DNA of 43,000 nt, from positions 1 through 43,000 of the forward strand of contig CAIJRK010000029.1 of the NCBI GenBank assembly GCA_903823025.1, given 5' to 3'. Position numbers and translations under genes: made by a program. Position 1 is the first letter of the stretch; the number at the start of each line of letters is the position of its first letter. Below, piece by piece: positions 42,123-43,000 of the stretch. The notes beneath the pieces were generated by a model that ran no database searches, was not told the origin of the DNA, and worked only from the letters and a program-made list of their open reading frames with translations. Origin of the DNA: an uncultured beta proteobacterium (lineage in GTDB: Bacteria; Pseudomonadota; Gammaproteobacteria; Burkholderiales; Burkholderiaceae_C).

Positions 42123-42586
42123 GTATTGCCGTCACATTCACGATTCCTGGTGAGCCAGTTGCAAAAGGGCGTGCCCGGGCGTTCATTCGCGCCGGCCACG
42201 TGGGCCATTACACGCCAGATAAAACGGCCCGGTATGAAAACCTCGTCAGGCTGGCCGCCCAACAGGCCATGGTCGGTATCGCACCGATTGAAGGCGCGGT
42301 CTCGTTGACCATGCGAGCTATCTTTTCAATCCCGGCGAGCTGGAGCATGAAAAAGCAGCGGGCTGCAGCGCTTGGTGAGTTCGCGCATACCAAGCGGCCA
42401 GATTTGGACAACGTGCTCAAGGCGATTAAGGACGGCTCGAACGGCGTGGTGTGGAAGGATGACAGCCAGGTGGTGGACGTGCGGGCCAGCAAGCGATATG
42501 GCGCGCCTTGTGTTGAGGTCAGCGTGACGGCGCACCTTGCGAAAGCTACCGCACAAGCAACTACACCCGCGTCATCACCACAATAA
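42119..42586 (+). CDS. rusA: RusA-family Holliday junction resolvase
   Basis: RusA-type enzymes cut four-way DNA junctions. The 155-residue protein has the family opening FTIPGEPVAKGRARAF, the TPDKTARYENLVR segment and the active-site region KRPDLDNVLKAIKDGSNGVVWKDDSQVVD with the clustered Asp residues. Length is slightly above usual because of a Thr/Ala-rich tail. It starts in a four-base overlap with the preceding gene and marks the end of the replication-type block. Confidence 0.93.
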   Translation: MSIAVTFTIPGEPVAKGRARAFIRAGHVGHYTPDKTARYENLVRLAAQQAMVGIAPIEGAVSLTMRAIFSIPASWSMKKQRAAALGEFAHTKRPDLDNVLKAIKDGSNGVVWKDDSQVVDVRASKRYGAPCVEVSVTAHLAKATAQATTPASSPQ

Positions 42587-42614
42587 ATTTAACGAAAACC
42601 ATAGGAATATTGAA

Positions 42615-42797
42615 ATGAGTGATCTGTCTGAATTTGTCATTTTGAGCGACACCACGCTGACCACTGACAGCCGCCGGGTGGCGAAGCATTTCAAGAAGGC
42701 GCACAAGAGTGTGCTTCGCGCCTATGACAGGCTTGAATGCAGCCCACGCTGTTCGGCGGCAACGTGGTCTCTCTTGCTGGTCACGCTTGATGCCTGA
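42615..42797 (+). pseudogene. truncated Rha-family regulatory protein
   Basis: Sixty residues remain: VILSDTTLTTDSRRVAKHFKKAHKSVLRAYDRLECSPRCSA matches the N-terminal part of Rha-type phage regulators, which are normally over 150 residues. After CSPR the family continues with a conserved F/Y-rich core that is absent here; the frame stops at 42797. The ATG has AGGA eight bases upstream. The end overlaps the next ATG by eight bases, as if a deletion joined the two genes. Confidence 0.6.
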
Positions 42798-42909
42798 GTT
42801 GGTCATCTTTAAAGACGACACCGGGCGCATGGAGGGCTTCGGGGCGAAGGGCCGACGCGCTGTAAGCACGCGGCGAACCCATCTTGACCGTGCGCAATCG
42901 ATCAAGTAG
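42790..42909 (+). pseudogene. phage gene truncated by an IS66-family insertion
   Basis: The frame begins PELVIFKDDTGRMEGFGAKGRRA, which resembles the start of small phage proteins (possibly DUF1367-like). At 42862 it runs into sequence that looks like an IS66 terminus, and it stops at 42909 after 39 residues. Only codons up to about 42861 belong to the phage gene; the rest is read-through into the insertion element. Confidence 0.5.
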
Positions 42910-43000
42910 AGGCAGGCGCGATCCAGCGGTGGGGTAGCAACTCCGCCAGGCGCGAGTTGGGCCAGGTCGGCAACTTGGTCAACACGTCCTTCAGGTAAGC
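42862..43000 (-). mobile_element. end of an IS66-family insertion sequence (continues beyond the window)
   Basis: The boundary is marked by GTAAGCACGCGGCG, which begins with the GTAA tip typical of IS66 terminal repeats. The transposase C-terminus follows 40 bases inside, reading towards this end. The other end and the 8-bp target duplication expected for this family lie outside the window. Confidence 0.65.
42902..43000 (-). CDS. IS66 transposase (TnpC), C-terminal end, partial
   Basis: The 32 residues read AYLKDVLTKLPTWPNSRL and then AELLPHRWIAPAST. This is the hallmark of the IS66 C-terminal element, where family members end Y-L-x-D-V-L...H-P-x-x-R-I-x-E-L-L-P-x-x-W. The gene enters from the right edge and stops with TGA at 42904-42902. 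Confidence 0.85.
   Translation of the reverse strand, partial: AYLKDVLTKLPTWPNSRLAELLPHRWIAPAST

Larger units (their letters stand above)
22129..43000. mobile_element. temperate-phage prophage, left part (integrase to early rightward genes)
   Basis: From the tRNA-Cys 3' end to the right edge almost every gene is phage-like: integrase, excisionase-like HTH, recombination genes, repressor and Cro-like pair, antirepressors, DUF1376 and RusA. The layout is lambda-like, with a leftward recombination operon, an immunity region with accessory genes, and a rightward early operon. Structural and lysis genes and attR would lie beyond 43000. An IS66-family element has inserted at 42862, so the prophage may be defective. 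Confidence 0.92.

Noticed and set aside
42129..43000. Right attachment site of the prophage
   Set aside because: No copy of the tRNA-Cys T arm and acceptor end was noticed before the right edge, and the prophage clearly continues.

Overview
The window looks like the chromosome of a betaproteobacterium of the order Burkholderiales, most likely a Comamonadaceae member close to Rhodoferax or Polaromonas. This rests on gene order (der-hfq-hflX-hflK-hflC, the rlmN-pilW-rodZ-ispG-hisS-yfgM-bamB chain, an AapJQMP-type transporter) and on protein character; it is inference, not a database match. A tRNA-Cys gene at 22055-22128 divides the window into a host half and a prophage half.

Host half (1-22054). 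A partial IS66-like transposase end lies at the left edge, pointing at hflC. Next comes a long leftward block of housekeeping genes: hflC, hflK, hflX, hfq, der, bamB, yfgM, hisS, ispG, rodZ, pilW, rlmN, ndk, rluB, scpB and rluD. Together they cover membrane-protease control, RNA chaperoning, ribosome assembly, outer-membrane protein insertion, histidyl-tRNA charging, isoprenoid synthesis, cell shape, type IV pili, rRNA modification and chromosome condensation. Many starts and stops overlap by 1-8 bases, which suggests translational coupling. bamD diverges from rluD with only 14 bases between start codons. A rightward polar amino acid ABC transporter operon (aapJQMP) follows, with a good sigma-54 type -24/-12 promoter in its upstream region.

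Prophage half (22129 to beyond 43000). The integrase gene points at the tRNA-Cys 3' end. A single leftward operon of about 10 kb (32416 to 22229) holds two small Cys-containing proteins, a PD-(D/E)XK nuclease with a probable Fe-S cluster, RecT, DUF2303, an SMC-like ATPase, an orphan C5 DNA methyltransferase, DUF551, an excisionase-like HTH protein and the integrase. The rightward early operon (37526 onward) encodes a YdaS/Cro-like protein, a series of small proteins, a KilA-N antirepressor, a DUF1376 replication-type protein, DUF6475 and RusA, and ends in a shortened Rha-like gene. A phage gene there is cut at 42862 by an IS66-family element that runs out of the window. Between the two arms lie accessory genes: a higBA toxin-antitoxin cassette, a ClpP-fold serine protease of the SDH type, a DUF2335 membrane protein with a small exported protein, and a repressor / HipA-like kinase / DUF3037 operon.

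The most interesting points are these. (1) The leftward early promoter (32553-32581) and the rightward promoter (37491-37519) share one promoter-operator module: GGTGTTG, 10 variable bases, then AACCAAATGGTTTAAT. The operator sits between the -35 and -10 boxes in both. (2) The immunity repressor overlaps a HipA-like kinase gene and is followed by a DUF3037 gene, a candidate lysogen-expressed defence or toxin-antitoxin system. (3) The higBA cassette is bracketed by two copies of a 15-bp palindrome. (4) The excisionase and integrase frames overlap by 241 bp, with an A7 slippery run in the correct phase for a -1 frameshift that would fuse them.
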